This document shows positions 62,252-64,000 of a DNA stretch of 64,000 nucleotides, piece by piece. The translations under genes and the position numbers were made by a program. The stretch is from Brevundimonas naejangsanensis (GTDB taxonomy: Bacteria > Pseudomonadota > Alphaproteobacteria > Caulobacterales > Caulobacteraceae): NCBI RefSeq assembly GCF_003627995.1, contig NZ_CP032707.1, positions 979,501 to 1,043,500 of the forward strand, written 5' to 3'. Below the pieces are notes generated by a model, which worked only from the letters and a program-made list of their open reading frames with translations, was not told the DNA's origin and searched no databases. Each line of letters starts with the position of its first letter. Position 1 is the first letter of the stretch.

Positions 62252-63256
62252 TCAACGCGCGGCGGGCGGATTTTCGTCCAGCGCCGCCATGCGGTCCTCG
62301 GCCGGGTCGTCCAGCAGGCCGGGCTCGGGGGCGACGATGGTCTCGGCCGTGTTGGCGGCGCGGCGCACCTTCAGCACGGCGCCGACGGCGAACACCGCCG
62401 CCCCGCCCCAGATGAAGGCGAAGGAGGCGATGCGCAACGCGCCCAGGGCCTCGCCCTGCAGGGCGCCGATGACGAAGACGATGGTCGGGGCCAGGAACTG
62501 CAGGAAGCCCATGCTGGACAGGGGCATGCGCCGCGCCGCCCAGGCGAACAGGGCCAGCGGGATGACGGTGGCCGGACCCGCGAACAGCAGCCAGAAGGTG
62601 GCTGCGGGCGAGGCGGTGAAATGCCCCTGCCCCGTCGCCTCGATGAAGACCACCCAGGCCAGGCCGGGCAGGGCCAGCAGCAGGCATTCCATGAACAGGC
62701 CGGTCTGGGCGTCGACCGAGACCCGCTTGCGGATGATGCCGTAGCCGGCGAAGCTGAAGGCCAGCAGCAGGGAGACCCAGGGGGCATGGCCGAGCGCCAG
62801 GGTCTGCAGCACCACGCCGACGGCGGCCAGGGCGATGGCGGCGGCGCCGAAGCGGTCGATCCGTTCACGGAACAACCAGGCTCCGGCCGCCATGTTGAGC
62901 AGAGGGTTGAGATAGTAGCCGAGCGAGGCGTCCAGGGTCCGCCCGTTGTTCACCGCCACGACATAGGTAGTCCAGTTGGCGGCGATCAGCACGGCCGACA
63001 GGGCCAGCCAGCCCAGCACCCTGGGCTGGCGGAAGACAGCGACCACCTGCGTCCATTGCCGCGACAGCATGACCAGGATCAGGGCCCAGACCAGGCCCCA
63101 GACGGCGCGATGGCCCATGATCTCCCAGGCGTTCGCCCCCTGATGCGCCATCTGCTGGAAGACCAGGGGGATGAAGCCCCAGATCAGGTAGCAGACGACG
63201 CCCGCCGCCAGGGCGGCGCGGGCTTCGGACGAGTTCTGGGAGGGGGTCGCTGTCAC
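62252..63256 (-). CDS. rarD: RarD-type EamA permease
   Basis: 334 residues with ten predicted transmembrane helices in two EamA repeats. The start reads AALAAGVVCYLIWGFIPLVFQQM and the family-typical stretch is LIAANWTTYVVAVNNGRTLDASLGYYLNPLLNMAAGAWLFRERI. Homologues are linked to chloramphenicol or amino-acid export, but the real substrate is uncertain. The start is GTG at 63256. A REP-like doublet separates it from asd. Confidence 0.9.
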   Translation of the reverse strand: MTATPSQNSSEARAALAAGVVCYLIWGFIPLVFQQMAHQGANAWEIMGHRAVWGLVWALILVMLSRQWTQVVAVFRQPRVLGWLALSAVLIAANWTTYVVAVNNGRTLDASLGYYLNPLLNMAAGAWLFRERIDRFGAAAIALAAVGVVLQTLALGHAPWVSLLLAFSFAGYGIIRKRVSVDAQTGLFMECLLLALPGLAWVVFIEATGQGHFTASPAATFWLLFAGPATVIPLALFAWAARRMPLSSMGFLQFLAPTIVFVIGALQGEALGALRIASFAFIWGGAAVFAVGAVLKVRRAANTAETIVAPEPGLLDDPAEDRMAALDENPPAAR

Positions 63257-63276
63257 AAAGGGACGCCTTGAAAAGC

Positions 63277-63372
63277 GTCATCCCGGACGATCTGAAAGAC
63301 CGATCCGGGACCGCATCAAACGGCGACGTTCGCGGCGGTCCCGGCTCTTCGCTTCGCTACGGCCGGGATGAC
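63277..63372. repeat. Inverted doublet of GTCATCCCGG / CCGGGATGAC
   Basis: Outer arms at 63277-63286 and 63363-63372 are exact inverse copies, with inner GATCCGGGACCG and GCGGTCCCGG segments adding pairing. 96 bp overall, just after the asd stop. Confidence 0.8.
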
Positions 63373-63381
63373 GGCAAGCAG

Positions 63382-64000
63382 TTACACAGTCAGGGTGCGA
63401 TAGCCGCTCGACGGGGTGATGACGCCGGTCTCGTCCAGAAGCTGGGCGATCTGCACGGCGTTCAGGGCCGCGCCCTTGCGCAGGTTGTCCGACACCACCC
63501 AGAACGACAGGCCGTTCTCGACCGTCGGGTCCTTGCGGATGCGCGACACATAGACGGCGTGCTCGCCGGCGGCGTCGACCGGGGTGATGTAGCCGTCGTG
63601 CTCCTGCTTATCGACGACCAGGACGCCCGGCGCCTCGCGCAGGATCTCGCGGGCCTCGTCCGGCGCGATCGGGCGGTCGAACTCCACCGTCACGGCTTCC
63701 GAGTGGCCGACGAAGACGGGCACGCGCACGCAGGTGACGGTCAGCTTGATCGAGGGGTCGAGCATCTTGTGCGTCTCGTCCCACATCTTGGCTTCCTCGT
63801 CGGTGTAGCCGTCGTCGCGGAAGGAGCCGATGTAGGGGATGACGTTGAAAGCGATCTGCTTGGGGAATTTCTTCGGCGTGGCGTCGCCCAGGCCGTAGAT
63901 GGCCTTGGTCTGGTTCCACAGCTCGTCCATGCCTTCCTTCCCGGCGCCCGAGACGGACTGGTAGGTCGAGACGACGACGCGCTTGATCTTGGCCGCGTCG
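63382..64000 (-). CDS. asd: Aspartate-semialdehyde dehydrogenase (5' end outside window)
   Basis: Reduces aspartyl phosphate to aspartate semialdehyde on the route to lysine/diaminopimelate, threonine and methionine. The visible C-terminal 206 residues carry RVVVSTYQSVSGAGKEGMDEL, QIAFNVIPYIGSFRDDGYTDEE, and the substrate-binding CVRVPVFVGHSEAVTVEF with its Arg and His. The end is GLSFWVVSDNLRKGAALNAVQIAQLL. The active-site cysteine and the NADP domain lie beyond the window. Confidence 0.96.
   Translation of the reverse strand, partial: DAAKIKRVVVSTYQSVSGAGKEGMDELWNQTKAIYGLGDATPKKFPKQIAFNVIPYIGSFRDDGYTDEEAKMWDETHKMLDPSIKLTVTCVRVPVFVGHSEAVTVEFDRPIAPDEAREILREAPGVLVVDKQEHDGYITPVDAAGEHAVYVSRIRKDPTVENGLSFWVVSDNLRKGAALNAVQIAQLLDETGVITPSSGYRTLTV

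Overview
The window is a gene-dense, very GC-rich chromosomal segment of an alphaproteobacterium. It is most likely a member of the Caulobacterales close to Brevundimonas or Caulobacter. The gene content points this way: a fabA-fabB pair, a large TonB-dependent receptor beside a spinster-type MFS carrier, the block mutS-glnD-murJ-trpS, rpe-heparinase II/III-purH, a degenerate aldo/keto reductase resembling the Caulobacter division regulator KidO, general-stress EcfG/SigT-type promoters (GGAAC-N16/17-CGTT) and one perfect CtrA box (TTAA-N7-TTAA). I see no rRNA, tRNA, CRISPR array, prophage or intact insertion sequence, so this is core chromosome rather than an island.

Layout. 0-8.4 kb: truncated 2-hydroxyacid dehydrogenase, SH3 protein, fabA-fabB, HtrA protease, serine hydrolase, glutaryl-CoA dehydrogenase and two small DUF genes. 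8.4-15.6 kb: the lower TCA block on the minus strand, sucC-sucD, an intrinsic terminator, then sucA-sucB (E2 with two lipoyl domains). 15.6-21.1 kb: MFS carrier and TonB receptor, divergent from an overlapping TetR-LytTR regulator pair. 21.1-30.6 kb: carotenoid oxygenase, DUF2141, rpe, heparinase-like, a broken GIY-YIG nuclease, purH, hydrolase, OsmC and a frameshifted GNAT. 30.6-39.1 kb: trpS, murJ, glnD and mutS, all on the minus strand. 39.2-41.5 kb: AKR-like protein, maleylacetoacetate isomerase and FAH hydrolase. 41.5-45 kb: small envelope genes behind EcfG-type promoters, with a phosphoesterase and lipid-kinase pair on the other strand. 45-51.4 kb: a DsbD/ScsB-like electron transporter with a redoxin lipoprotein, pgi and a frameshifted DUF4260. 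51.4-53.7 kb: groES-groEL under a CIRCE-like operator. 53.8-64 kb: LysR regulator, M17 and M28 peptidases, GreA-like factor, flavoprotein, beta-lactamase-fold hydrolase, NTF2-like protein, RarD and the 3' part of asd.

The most unusual layer lies between the genes: at least six families of short palindromic repeats, often paired as inverted doublets of about 100-150 bp. Two families (a 40-bp GCTGCTTGAG element and a 148-bp doublet) lie a few to a few tens of bases after stop codons, in the sense orientation of the gene just ended. Three genes are disrupted by single-base events (GIY-YIG nonsense, GNAT frameshift, DUF4260 frameshift). No single undescribed multi-gene system stands out. The best leads are the 3'-end repeats, the EcfG-controlled envelope genes, the AKR pseudoenzyme and the TetR-LytTR pair.
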